NCBI GenBank assembly: GCA_035307765.1 | Contig: DATGHU010000006.1 | Span: 1 to 64,000 of the forward strand | DNA length: 64,000 nucleotides | Direction of reading: 5' to 3' | DNA from: a bacterium | Lineage (GTDB): Bacteria > Sysuimicrobiota > Sysuimicrobiia > Sysuimicrobiales > Segetimicrobiaceae | Part shown: positions 8,078-15,701 of the stretch, piece by piece | Layout: the number at the start of each line of letters is the position of its first letter | Position numbering within the stretch: the first letter of the stretch is position 1 | Translations under genes and position numbers: made by a program | The notes under the pieces: model-generated | What the model was told of the DNA's origin: nothing | Databases searched by the model: none | What the model saw: only the letters and a program-made list of their open reading frames with translations

Positions 8078-8764
8078 CTATTTCTTGCCGAAACTTCTTT
8101 CGAGCGCTGTCATGATGGCGAATATCGCTCCGTTCAAGACCAGGTAAGTCAGGGTAACGGCCGTCATCGCTTCAAAGCCTTTGAATGTCGCGGATTCAAT
8201 TTGCTGGCCTTGCGATGTAAGTTCCTTGACGCCGATTGCCATTGAGAATGCTGTGCTCTTTGTTACGTTTATTACCTCGCTCGCCATGCCAGGAAGAATA
8301 ATTGGCGCGAGTTGCGGGACAATTATATGCTGGAAGGTCTGTCGCTTGTTAATGCCAGAGGCGAGCGCAGCCTCGATTTGACCGCCTGGAACGGCTTCGA
8401 TTCCAGCGCGGATAACTTCGGCCATATACGCGCCGGAGACTAGGGATATCACGAGAATCGCGATATTTGTCTCGTAGCTTCCCGAATACAGGATCGGTAG
8501 CTGCCGCGGTTGCGCAAGCGTCGGAACGCCGAAGTAGAAGAAAAAGAGTACCACCAAGAGGGGGATGTTGCGGAAAATAGTTACATATGACTGACCGATG
8601 GACCTTAGCCATTTAGAAGTACTAAGTTGCAACAACGCACCGAGCGCGCCAAAGAGAAGCGCGCCAACGCAGCACGAAATCGACATTATTACGGTGAGCC
8701 AGAGTCCAGCAGCGATCTGTTGCAGCACGCCTTTGCTGATGATGAATTCCCAGTCGATTGGCAT
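8078..8764 (-). CDS. amino-acid ABC transporter permease
   Basis: A 228-residue HisQ/HisM-type permease. The N-terminal transmembrane region is followed by the typical YVTIFRNIPLLVVLFFFYFG segment and an EAA loop (EAALASGINKRQTFQHI, then IVPQLAP). The ribosome-binding site at 8764 is weak, perhaps because expression depends on readthrough from the binding-protein gene 185 bases upstream. It is the partner of the permease at 7353-8057. Confidence 0.92.
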   Translation of the reverse strand: MPIDWEFIISKGVLQQIAAGLWLTVIMSISCCVGALLFGALGALLQLSTSKWLRSIGQSYVTIFRNIPLLVVLFFFYFGVPTLAQPRQLPILYSGSYETNIAILVISLVSGAYMAEVIRAGIEAVPGGQIEAALASGINKRQTFQHIIVPQLAPIILPGMASEVINVTKSTAFSMAIGVKELTSQGQQIESATFKGFEAMTAVTLTYLVLNGAIFAIMTALERSFGKK

Positions 8765-8913
8765 TAACGGTCAGCCCGCTGCCTGTTCAAGGGGCGTCCC
8801 TATGTTTGTCGCTGACACCAGTGCGACACTGGCAACGGTGAGCATGGCTATGCCTGTGGGAGAGAACGACGACCACGCGCGACGCGCTGATGATCATACA
8901 GTCCGCGTCAACG

Positions 8914-8945
8914 GCGGCGTCTGGTACACTTCCCCACGACGCCGC
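8914..8945 (-). promoter_or_regulatory. intercistronic hairpin behind the binding-protein gene
   Basis: GCGGCGTC (8914-8921) pairs with GACGCCGC (8938-8945) around a 16-base loop, directly after the stop of the binding-protein gene. No T-tract follows in the direction of transcription, so it looks like an mRNA-stabilising or partial-termination stem. Such stems often keep binding-protein message above permease message. Confidence 0.5.
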
Positions 8946-8948
8946 TCT

Positions 8949-9836
8949 TTAATCTGGCATTCCCTGCAGATCTAGTGCCGGAACCGGCAAGTGAAATTGA
9001 CTGTTCTTACCAAAGTACTCGTCGAACAATTTCGCGTAAGTACCGTCCTTCTGCATGTCCAAGAGTGTAAAGGTCATTGTGTCACGCCATCTCGAGTCAA
9101 TGGGACGGACTCCCACCGCAATGGGAATGACGTCGAGGTCCGGGCCAACAATTTCATATTTCTGCTGAGTATCGGTTGCGGCGAGCTTCGTGATAATCAT
9201 AACATCAGATGCAAAGGCGTCCGCTAGTCCTCGTTTTAGTGCAAGAAACCCGTCGGGCAGTTCTTGATAGCGCAACAACTTAGCCTTCGGCTGTGCCTTT
9301 TGTAAGGCCACTTCGGTGCTAGATCCGGCGACGACCGCCACAGTTCGTCCTGCGAGATCTACAGGACCGCTAATACCGCTCCCTTGCTTAACCAGAAGTT
9401 TTTCGTCCACTGTAATGTAGGGGATGCTAAAGTCAATTTGCAGCATTCGTCTTCTAGTCACGGCCATGCCAGCCATCAAAGCGTCAACTTTTCCAGCGAA
9501 AAGGAGGGGAATCCGGGAGGAAGGAGTTACCTGAGTGATCTCGAGTTTGACTCCTAATCGGTTCGCCGTTTCCCGCGCCAAGTGGGGGTCGAAACCAGTC
9601 CACTGTCCGTTATTACCGAGGAGGCCGTAGGGAGCTTGCGCCGGATTTATTCCGACGACAATTTTTCCTCTCTTCTTTACTTGGTCCAGCGTTGATGACG
9701 ACGGGCAAGGTGACGCCCCCTGGGCCGAACGCACGCTACTTGCAACAGTCACCACGATAGGCAGAATGCTGGCCGCCGCCAAGAGCTCTCTGCGTCCCAT
9801 GTGGTTTGGCTTCGCATCGTTTCCGGCGCTTGTCAT
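8949..9836 (-). CDS. periplasmic-type amino-acid binding protein (family 3)
   Basis: A 295-residue solute-binding protein of family 3. The N-terminus carries MGRRELLAAASILPIVV, which looks like a twin-arginine (Tat) signal, followed by AQGA. The mature part opens with VKKRGKIVVGINPAQAPYG, then WTGFDPHLARETANRLGV, the family pattern around the ligand carboxylate-binding Arg. The ATG at 9836 has an AGGGGGGA site. It is the first gene of the minus-strand operon and faces the GntR regulator across a shared control region. Substrate is unknown; the M20 enzyme and the carbamoylase nearby suggest an acylated or carbamoylated amino acid. Confidence 0.93.
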   Translation of the reverse strand: MTSAGNDAKPNHMGRRELLAAASILPIVVTVASSVRSAQGASPCPSSSTLDQVKKRGKIVVGINPAQAPYGLLGNNGQWTGFDPHLARETANRLGVKLEITQVTPSSRIPLLFAGKVDALMAGMAVTRRRMLQIDFSIPYITVDEKLLVKQGSGISGPVDLAGRTVAVVAGSSTEVALQKAQPKAKLLRYQELPDGFLALKRGLADAFASDVMIITKLAATDTQQKYEIVGPDLDVIPIAVGVRPIDSRWRDTMTFTLLDMQKDGTYAKLFDEYFGKNSQFHLPVPALDLQGMPD

Positions 9837-9976
9837 CCGAAATCCCCCCTTTTTTCATGCAAATGGTTGTCCGTGAGGCACCGTCACGGCACCGTGGTCA
9901 TAGGGGCGAGCTCATTGCCGCCGCCCGTCTGCCGAGCAGCTCTACCCCGGGTACTTGTAACTGATCCTAGCCCAGT

Positions 9977-10019
9977 TTGTATACCAATCTGGCTCTCTCT
10001 ATGAAATACCAATCGGTAT
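9977..10019. promoter_or_regulatory. paired GntR-type operators in the divergent control region
   Basis: TTGTATACCAA (9977-9987) nearly matches the TTGTATACAA-type operator of FCD-domain GntR regulators. A second site, ATACC-AATC-GGTAT (10006-10019), has 5-bp perfect arms. Both contain ATACCAATC, with a start-to-start distance of 25 bp. They lie between the binding-protein gene and the divergent gntR gene, so autoregulation plus control of the importer is likely. The rest of 9837-10158 is AT-rich with no gene. Confidence 0.55.
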
Positions 10020-10158
10020 GCTATATTGTCTTTGTTACGAACCAAAACAGTCCCTCTATTATATAAACATATATATAAACATAGACACGCCGTTTGACTC
10101 TTGGCACAGCAGACTCGGTACGAGCACGGGACCGCAATAGGGGCAGGGGGGTGGCGAT

Positions 10159-10854
10159 TTGGGGAGCGGAAGTGCCGTAACCGAAAAGGCATACATTCAC
10201 TTGAGGGACAGGATTATTCAAGGCTCTCTGAGGCCTGGGGAGCGCCTCAGTGATCGAGAATTGGCAAAGAACTTGGGGGTTAGTCGAACGCCCATCCGCG
10301 AAGCACTGCGCCGATTAGAGCGCGATGGTTTTGTAGAACAGCATGCCTTGGGCGGGGTGCGCATTATTGATCTTGACGCAAGGCAAGTAGCTGACCTTTA
10401 TGATCTCCGGGAAGTTCTCGAAGTGCACGCTGTACGACTTGCGATTGCGCGTTTGACTCCTGATACTTTGGACGGTCTAAGAAACATTCTCTCGCGGCTT
10501 GCACAATATTGCGATGATCCGGCAAAGCGCGGTGAAGAAATACTCGTGGGGCTCCGGTTGCACGAGGGTATTGCGAAGGCGAGTGGTGACTCCTTTCTCT
10601 ACGAAACGGTGTGCCGTCTTCTGAATCGCATGTGCCAAGTGATCTGGATCGAGGTGGTCGAGGAAGATGACGCGGCGGCGGAAGAAACGCGTCGCGAGCA
10701 CGCCATGATCGTCACACTAATTGACCGGCACCGCGCGGATGAGGCCGAGAGAGTGGTTCGAGCTCATATTCGCACGGCGAAGGATCACATCTTGCGGATC
10801 CTCAGGGCGCGGGAGGCATTCAACGCTGCGCTCGCCGGCGTGACAGTGTCATAG
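10159..10854 (+). CDS. GntR-family regulator, FCD (FadR) type
   Basis: A 231-residue transcription factor. The N-terminal winged helix contains LRPGERLSDRELAKNLGVSR and TPIREALRRLERDGFV, the canonical GntR recognition region. The C-terminal FCD domain shows DLYDLREVLEVHAVRLA and late His residues in EHAMIVTLIDRH and RAHIRTAKDHI that normally bind a metal and a carboxylate effector. The start is TTG with a GGGGG site. It is divergent to the amino-acid importer and upstream of the carbamoylase, and probably senses a carboxylic acid intermediate. Confidence 0.9.
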   Translation: MGSGSAVTEKAYIHLRDRIIQGSLRPGERLSDRELAKNLGVSRTPIREALRRLERDGFVEQHALGGVRIIDLDARQVADLYDLREVLEVHAVRLAIARLTPDTLDGLRNILSRLAQYCDDPAKRGEEILVGLRLHEGIAKASGDSFLYETVCRLLNRMCQVIWIEVVEEDDAAAEETRREHAMIVTLIDRHRADEAERVVRAHIRTAKDHILRILRAREAFNAALAGVTVS

Positions 10855-11011
10855 GATGCTAGCACGAGATCGTTCTCTCACAACGTGGAGGATTGGCGGT
10901 CTAGGACATATTCAATACGTGAAGATTCTTCATGCACAAACTGAGTTGTCTAATCTGCAGAGACGCGCCTAGCGGGCAGGTTGGCATGAGGAAAAGCCGG
11001 AGGTAGCTTTA

Positions 11012-12250
11012 GTGACTCAAGGTCCGACTTCAGTCAATTCCGAGCGTATTTGGTCTAACCTCATGACCATGGCGGAAATTGGTAAGACGTCAAGCCACGG
11101 CGTCCGGCGCCTCGCCTTGAGCGACGCCGATCGTGACGCGCGGAACTTGTTAAAACAGTGGTTCACAGCGGCAGGCTTGACGCTTCGGGTTGACGATCTC
11201 GGCAATATGTACGGCCGACGAAAGGGTGTCGATGACAGCGCGCCACCGATAGTTTTTGGATCCCATCTAGACACAGTTCCGACCGGCGGTCGGTTTGATG
11301 GATCACTTGGCGTGCTGGGCGCACTCGAAGTTGTGTGCACGCTTAATGATGCCGGCGTTCGAACCGAAGCCCCGTTGGAAGTCGTGAACTGGACGAATGA
11401 AGAAGGTGTACGTTTCGGACCGGCAATGTTGGCGAGCGGCACCGTTTGCGGTCATTTCACCCGAGATCAGGCGTATGCGACGCGCGATGTAGAAGGGAGA
11501 ACCTTTGTCGACGAACTGACGCGCATCGGCTATCTTGGTGACCTTAATAACCGTCTTCGCGAATGCGCCGCTTACCTCGAACTTCACATCGAGCAGGGTC
11601 CCGTCCTGGAGCGGGCAGGGGCACAAATCGGCATCGTGGAGGGCATCGAAGGCATCTCTTGGAATCGCATCGAGGTCGTTGGTCGCGCGGCTCACGCGGG
11701 TCCAACACCCATGCCGGATCGCCGAGATGCAATGGTTGCTGCAGCGCGACTCGTATTGCTGTTGAGGGACATTTCAGAGCGGCTGAACGATATCAAAACT
11801 ACCGTCGGCCAGCTAAATGTCTCGCCGAACGTTGTCAACGTCGTCCCCGGCCGCGTGGAGATGATGTTGGACGTGCGGTCCCCGCGCGATGATGGGCTGA
11901 CGCGGGCGCTGGGCATGGCCGACGAGGCATGCCAGCGCGTTGAGGAACTAGATCATGTCACCATTCGACGCAGCGAAGTCTGGCGGAGCCCAGTTACGCC
12001 GTTTGCCCACCAGGTCGTCACGGCCGTAGCGAATGCGGCGGCAGGCCGTGGATATAGTCGGAGACGCTTATGGGCGGGCGCTGGTCACGACGCGAAGTAC
12101 ATGGCCGAGCACTTTCCAACTGGCATGATCTTTGTGCCCAGCAGAAATGGTCTTAGCCATAATGAGGCTGAATGGAGTGCCCCCGAAGATTGTGCGCGTG
12201 GCGCCGACGTACTGCTTGAATCCGTCCTCACACTGGCCGGCAGCGTATAG
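11012..12250 (+). CDS. Zn-dependent hydantoinase/carbamoylase (AmaB/HyuC type)
   Basis: A 412-residue M20-family amidohydrolase of the N-carbamoyl-L-amino acid hydrolase/allantoate amidohydrolase group. Diagnostic blocks are GSHLDTVPTGGRFDGSLGV (His85, Asp96), NEEGVRFGPAML (Glu130, Glu131), HIEQGPVLE and HAGPTPMPDRRDAM. It would hydrolyse a ureido or formamidino group to release an amino acid, CO2 and ammonia in the cytoplasm. The start is GTG behind GGAGG. It follows the GntR gene and complements the divergent importer and its M20 peptidase, so the region looks dedicated to an N-substituted amino acid. Confidence 0.88.
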   Translation: MTQGPTSVNSERIWSNLMTMAEIGKTSSHGVRRLALSDADRDARNLLKQWFTAAGLTLRVDDLGNMYGRRKGVDDSAPPIVFGSHLDTVPTGGRFDGSLGVLGALEVVCTLNDAGVRTEAPLEVVNWTNEEGVRFGPAMLASGTVCGHFTRDQAYATRDVEGRTFVDELTRIGYLGDLNNRLRECAAYLELHIEQGPVLERAGAQIGIVEGIEGISWNRIEVVGRAAHAGPTPMPDRRDAMVAAARLVLLLRDISERLNDIKTTVGQLNVSPNVVNVVPGRVEMMLDVRSPRDDGLTRALGMADEACQRVEELDHVTIRRSEVWRSPVTPFAHQVVTAVANAAAGRGYSRRRLWAGAGHDAKYMAEHFPTGMIFVPSRNGLSHNEAEWSAPEDCARGADVLLESVLTLAGSV

Positions 12251-12291
12251 TGGTGACCGCTAAGTTGGAATTGCCGTCGCGGGCCCAGGCT

Positions 12292-12900
12292 TCAGGCTTC
12301 GACTAGCGTCAATCTATCCCGCTTCCCCGAGACTGTCCCAATGCGCGGGTGCCCATTGTTCTGATAGGTCGCGTTGTCCACGTCCCGGCAGTACACCAGG
12401 TGGCCGCCGACCTCGGTGACACAGGCGCCCGGACTGGAGGTCCACTTGCCCCCGAGGCTTTGCCAGGAGCCCCACTGTCTTCCGTTCCATTCGGCGTAGC
12501 TGAGGGAGAAGTCATCGGCCCTCACGCCATAGACCCACATATAGGACCCCCCGCCGGTGCCTCCCCGGTAGGCGGCCGCCGCGGGGGAGAACGTCAGCCT
12601 GGGAATGGTGGGGACCTGAGCCCACTGGGTCCAGCCCACACCACTGACGGCCCAGGCGGGCCGGACGATGCTGTGGGCTGTGGCTATGGCGGCGAGACTG
12701 CCGATCAGCCCGATGGCCCGGCACCGCGAGATCGGCGTCCCCTCGGTCGGAAAGCAGTGCGCCGCGCCACGCACGTTCGACACATTGACCCCCGTCCTTT
12801 CGCCCGTGCCCGCCCCACATCTTCGCGGCCGGCCAAGCTGGCGACCTCGTCGGGGGATAGAGTGCGGCATCGCGCCGAAGTACGGGTCCTGCTCGGCCAT
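12292..12900 (-). CDS. secreted lectin-like (PLL/sialidase-type propeller) protein, short
   Basis: About 202 residues when started at the ATG at 12900, which has GAGGGAGG six bases upstream. A hydrophobic segment with AIGLIGSLAAIATA ending in RPAWA resembles a signal sequence, but is preceded by about 60 residues. The remainder contains a WTQWAQVP blade and a second blade GSWQSLGGKWTSSPGACV then HLVYCRDVDN, matching the repeating W..LGG..sSgP pattern of PLL-like fucose-binding lectins. A full propeller needs five to seven blades, and only about two are present, so the protein is short or truncated. Confidence 0.5.
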   Translation of the reverse strand: MAEQDPYFGAMPHSIPRRGRQLGRPRRCGAGTGERTGVNVSNVRGAAHCFPTEGTPISRCRAIGLIGSLAAIATAHSIVRPAWAVSGVGWTQWAQVPTIPRLTFSPAAAAYRGGTGGGSYMWVYGVRADDFSLSYAEWNGRQWGSWQSLGGKWTSSPGACVTEVGGHLVYCRDVDNATYQNNGHPRIGTVSGKRDRLTLVEA

Positions 12901-13269
12901 GAGAGATCCTCCCTCGTGGTCCCAGGGCCGGGCCTGTTCGCGCAGCGCCAGCCCCGTGTTGCGTGGACGTGGCGCCCTTCGCTGGAGGCATCCATCCGCC
13001 CTGCTGAACACTCACTCCTGATGGCAGACATAACCGTGTATCAACAACGGTCCCAGATTCAACGCGAAGCGACCAAGCCCATCTCAGGATTTTCGAGGAA
13101 GCCTGACCTCCCGAAGGTCTTGGTCGGCTCGCAACGCTTTCAGCGGTGGGTGACGTAGGCCGTCTGCTGGCGGCTCCCCATAGTCCACGTCGACCACGAG
13201 CATCGGTTTGACCCAATGCGGCGGCAGGTCGGTTCACAACTCCCCCAAATGGTTGTCGCTTGTCTGGGC
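12901..13269. other. intergenic, nothing convincing
   Basis: Long open frames here are explained by high GC; their translations are low-complexity Arg/Pro/Gly-rich and show no motif. The strong GAGGGAGG site of the 12900 start is at the left edge. Confidence 0.4.
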
Positions 13270-13533
13270 TCATAGGGTCAGCAGAACACTGCCGTTGCAG
13301 ACAGGTCGGGCGGCATACCTTGACGCGACCATCGGGCCGCCATTGCGTGGGGTAATGGCCTTAGCGGCTATCTTGATCACCCTGCCCGCATCGAAGCCAT
13401 TACGACTGCCGATCACATCGGCGACTTCCTTGCGTGCCCAATACTCCATGCTCCGTGCGAAGCCAAACCTCGTCAGTGTGGTATCGTCGATCCCGTTTCC
13501 TTCCAGTTCAGGAGGGCCAGCCCTTTGGACAAC
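13270..13533 (-). pseudogene. orphan open frame next to the IS
   Basis: An 88-codon open frame on the minus strand has coding-like composition, including MEYWARKEVADVIGSRNGF, but the only ATG (13449) gives 59 residues and has no clear ribosome-binding site. The frame is open upstream of that ATG, so it may be the 3' part of a gene broken near the IS insertion at 13585. I do not recognise the family. Confidence 0.3.
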
Positions 13534-13566
13534 CTACGGGCCGGACGGTGAAGGGTCATGACAGAG

Positions 13567-13578
13567 CCTCGCGCACCT
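13567..13578 (+). repeat. 12-bp direct repeat flanking the IS, left copy
   Basis: CCTCGCGCACCT lies seven bases outside the left inverted repeat and recurs at 15319-15330 in the same orientation. Two identical 12-mers this close to opposite sides of an element suggest a duplicated target, but the right copy is 60 bases beyond the inverted repeat. Confidence 0.5.
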
Positions 13579-13584
13579 AATTAG

Positions 13585-15258
13585 TTCGCCATGAAATACG
13601 TTGCTGCAAACCCAAGTAAAACAAGGATTTCTTGGGTGAGATACGTGCGAAATACTAGGGATTCCCAACCCAGACGGCGAATCGAACTGATGCAACCGCC
13701 AAGTCACACCTGTCCGACACACCGGGGAGGGAATCCCAATGCTGTTTCTTCGCGCTCCGGTTCGCCACTCCTCCTCCCGAGGCTGGCCATGTTGCGGCTG
13801 AGGGACCCCCAAGAGTCGTTGTGGGAACAGCTGCTGCCGCCCCAAGCGCGCACCCTCAGTGTCGAATTGACGACCGTCGATGCCTGCTTGGCGGATGACC
13901 GTTTCTTCGAACCCTACCGGCAACGCTTTCGGACGCTGATCGGCTGCCCCACCGTCCCCGTGGAGACCTATCTCCGCCTGATGTACCTGAAGCACCGCTA
14001 TCGGTTCGGCTATGAAACGCTGGTCCGCGAAGTCGCCGACAGTCTGCATTGGCGCCACTTCTGCCATTTGGCGCTCGACGCGGCGGTGCCGCATCCCACC
14101 ACGCTCAGCAAGCTGACCCGGAAGTACGGGCCTGAGGTCGTGCACGAGTTGAACCGCCTCCTGGTGCAGCACGCGAGCGAGCGGAAGCTCGTGCGGAGTC
14201 GCAGACTGCGCGTGGACACGACGGTCGTGCAAGCGCCCATCGACTATCCCACCGATATCGGCCTGCTGGCCGATAGTGTACGGGTGGTGACGCGAACGGT
14301 CCGCCGGCTCCATACCGTCGGAGCGGCCGTCCGCACGACCTTTCGCTCGCGGGCGCGGAGCATCAAGCGATCGCTCGCCGCGGTTGGTCGCAGTCTCCGG
14401 ATGCGCACGAACGAGGCGAAGACCGCGGTGCTGACGCAGACCGCGCGGGTGTTGCGGCTGACTCGGCAGATCAGCCTGCAAGCCCAGCGCGTCCTGCGCA
14501 ATAGCCGGCTGCGCGGCCCGCACGGGAAGGGCCGGACGGCCGCGCTGGTCCAGCGCACCCGGCTGCGCTTGCGGCGCCAACTGCAGTTGACGACGCGAGT
14601 TATGGCTCAAGCCCGCACCCGCATCGGGGGCACGACGTCCATTCCCGACCGGGTGGTGAGCGTGTTTGATCCTGAGGCACGCCCCATCCGCCGCGGAAAG
14701 TTGAGCATGAAGACGGAGTTCGGCTACAAGGCACTGCTTACGGAGACCGAGGATCGCGTGATCACGCATTACGAGGTCCACGTGGGGAACCCGGGAGATA
14801 GCGGCCTACTGGCCGCTGCCCTGGCGGGCCATACGCAGACCGTTCCGCGGACGCCGCGCGTCGTCGCCACCGACCGTGGCTTTGGTAGCAAGGACAACGA
14901 AGCGCGTTTGCGCAACGCCGGGGTCAAGCAGATTAGCCTGCCCTATAAAGGAAGACTCGGTGCCGCTCGGGCGGCACATGAACATCAGCGGTGGTTCCGC
15001 CGTCAACAACGGTGGCGGAGTGGGCAGGAAGCCACGATCAGCTTGGGCAGTCGCAAGTACGAGTGGCGACGCAGTCGCTTGCGGGGCCGAGATGGTGCAG
15101 ACATCTGGATCGGACTCGGTATTCTGACCCACAACCTGGACCGACTGGTGACGATCGGTGCGACGCGGTAGTTTCGGGCGAAAGGACCCGCTCATCCCTT
15201 CAGCCCGCTACCGGATCTGTACCAGATCGGTTATTCGACCTGCATTTTTCATGGCGAA
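13585..15258. mobile_element. complete insertion sequence, ISNCY/IS5-like
   Basis: A 1,674-bp element bounded by 12-bp inverted repeats: TTCGCCATGAAA at 13585-13596 and TTTCATGGCGAA at 15247-15258. The 8-bp palindrome CTAATTAG flanks both sides (13577-13584 and 15259-15266); it is either an 8-bp target duplication or part of the terminal repeats. The element holds a single transposase gene on the plus strand. Both ends and the gene appear intact, so it may be active. Confidence 0.75.
13789..15171 (+). CDS. DDE transposase of the insertion sequence
   Basis: About 461 residues from the ATG at 13789 (MLRLRDPQESLWEQLLP); an in-frame ATG at 13591 lies inside the inverted repeat and is less likely. 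An N-terminal DUF772-like region includes PVETYLRLMYLKHRYRFGYE. The first catalytic Asp is probably in RLRVDTTVVQAPIDYPTD, the second in VVATDRGFGSKDNEARL, and the C-terminus ends with IWIGLGILTHNLDRL. A long Arg-rich helical insertion lies between the first two Asp, as is usual for this ISNCY-like group. No frameshift or internal stop. Confidence 0.85.
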   Translation: MLRLRDPQESLWEQLLPPQARTLSVELTTVDACLADDRFFEPYRQRFRTLIGCPTVPVETYLRLMYLKHRYRFGYETLVREVADSLHWRHFCHLALDAAVPHPTTLSKLTRKYGPEVVHELNRLLVQHASERKLVRSRRLRVDTTVVQAPIDYPTDIGLLADSVRVVTRTVRRLHTVGAAVRTTFRSRARSIKRSLAAVGRSLRMRTNEAKTAVLTQTARVLRLTRQISLQAQRVLRNSRLRGPHGKGRTAALVQRTRLRLRRQLQLTTRVMAQARTRIGGTTSIPDRVVSVFDPEARPIRRGKLSMKTEFGYKALLTETEDRVITHYEVHVGNPGDSGLLAAALAGHTQTVPRTPRVVATDRGFGSKDNEARLRNAGVKQISLPYKGRLGAARAAHEHQRWFRRQQRWRSGQEATISLGSRKYEWRRSRLRGRDGADIWIGLGILTHNLDRLVTIGATR

Positions 15259-15276
15259 CTAATTAGTTCTCCGATT

Positions 15277-15296
15277 GGATGTTTCGCGAAACATCC
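15277..15296. promoter_or_regulatory. perfect 20-bp palindrome
   Basis: GGATGTTTCGCGAAACATCC is a perfect inverted repeat without spacer, 10 bases outside the right flank of the IS and about 275 bases upstream of the sugar-importer promoter. It recalls ParB parS sites (TGTTTCACGTGAAACA) but lacks their central spacing. It could be an operator of a dimeric regulator. Confidence 0.5.
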
Positions 15297-15318
15297 CTGC
15301 CCGATCACTGACACCAAA

Positions 15319-15330
15319 CCTCGCGCACCT
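15319..15330 (+). repeat. 12-bp direct repeat, right copy
   Basis: Second copy of CCTCGCGCACCT (first at 13567-13578). The 60 bases between the right inverted repeat and this copy include the 20-bp palindrome. The remaining interval up to 15531 shows no gene. Confidence 0.5.
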
Positions 15331-15531
15331 CGTCTATGCCCACATCTCGCATGGAACACGACGTCTCGGGACGCTGTAGCCCCTGATATTCCCTACTAAT
15401 TCAACAGGCTCATGAGCAGGCGATTAACAAAGGAGGGGCTGGGAGCAAACCATCCCGTCTCATCCGCGCCGAACGCGCCCTGGGGAACTTCTGTTGATGG
15501 TCCGGGAGTCATGTGGAAAAGGACGCGGTTC

Positions 15532-15560
15532 CGATGAAATGACTGAGACGATTTTCATCG
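15532..15560. promoter_or_regulatory. inverted repeat upstream of the sugar-importer promoter
   Basis: CGATGAAA (15532-15539) and TTTCATCG (15553-15560) form an 8-bp inverted repeat with a 13-base spacer, ending 9 bases before the -35 box. The position fits an operator or activator site. Confidence 0.45.
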
Positions 15561-15569
15561 GGAGAATCC

Positions 15570-15598
15570 TTTACATTACGGAGTCGCCATAGTATGAT
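15570..15598 (+). promoter_or_regulatory. sigma-70-type promoter of the sugar-importer operon
   Basis: TTTACA (15570-15575) and TATGAT (15593-15598) are each five-of-six matches to the consensus and are separated by 17 bases. The binding-protein ATG follows about 104 bases downstream. Confidence 0.65.
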
Positions 15599-15701
15599 GT
15601 CGTAGAAACAACGTTCTGGTAGAAGAAACACATGGATTGAGCGTTGCATCGGCCCATGCAAGGATCCCTCAAGCTTTCATCCAAGGAAAGGAGAGTGCAG
15701 A

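Noticed and set aside
12512-13273. A 253-codon minus-strand frame overlapping the lectin-like gene
   Set aside because: Arg/Gly/Pro-rich with no motif. The overlapping frame with GAGGGAGG and propeller-like blades is better supported.
13534-14781. A 415-codon minus-strand open frame opposite the transposase gene
   Set aside because: It is the antisense of a well-supported DDE transposase; its translation is low-complexity and shows no motif.
15277-15296. Palindrome interpreted as a ParB parS site
   Set aside because: The parS core is TGTTTCACGTGAAACA; this copy lacks two central bases, so spacing for ParB is wrong.
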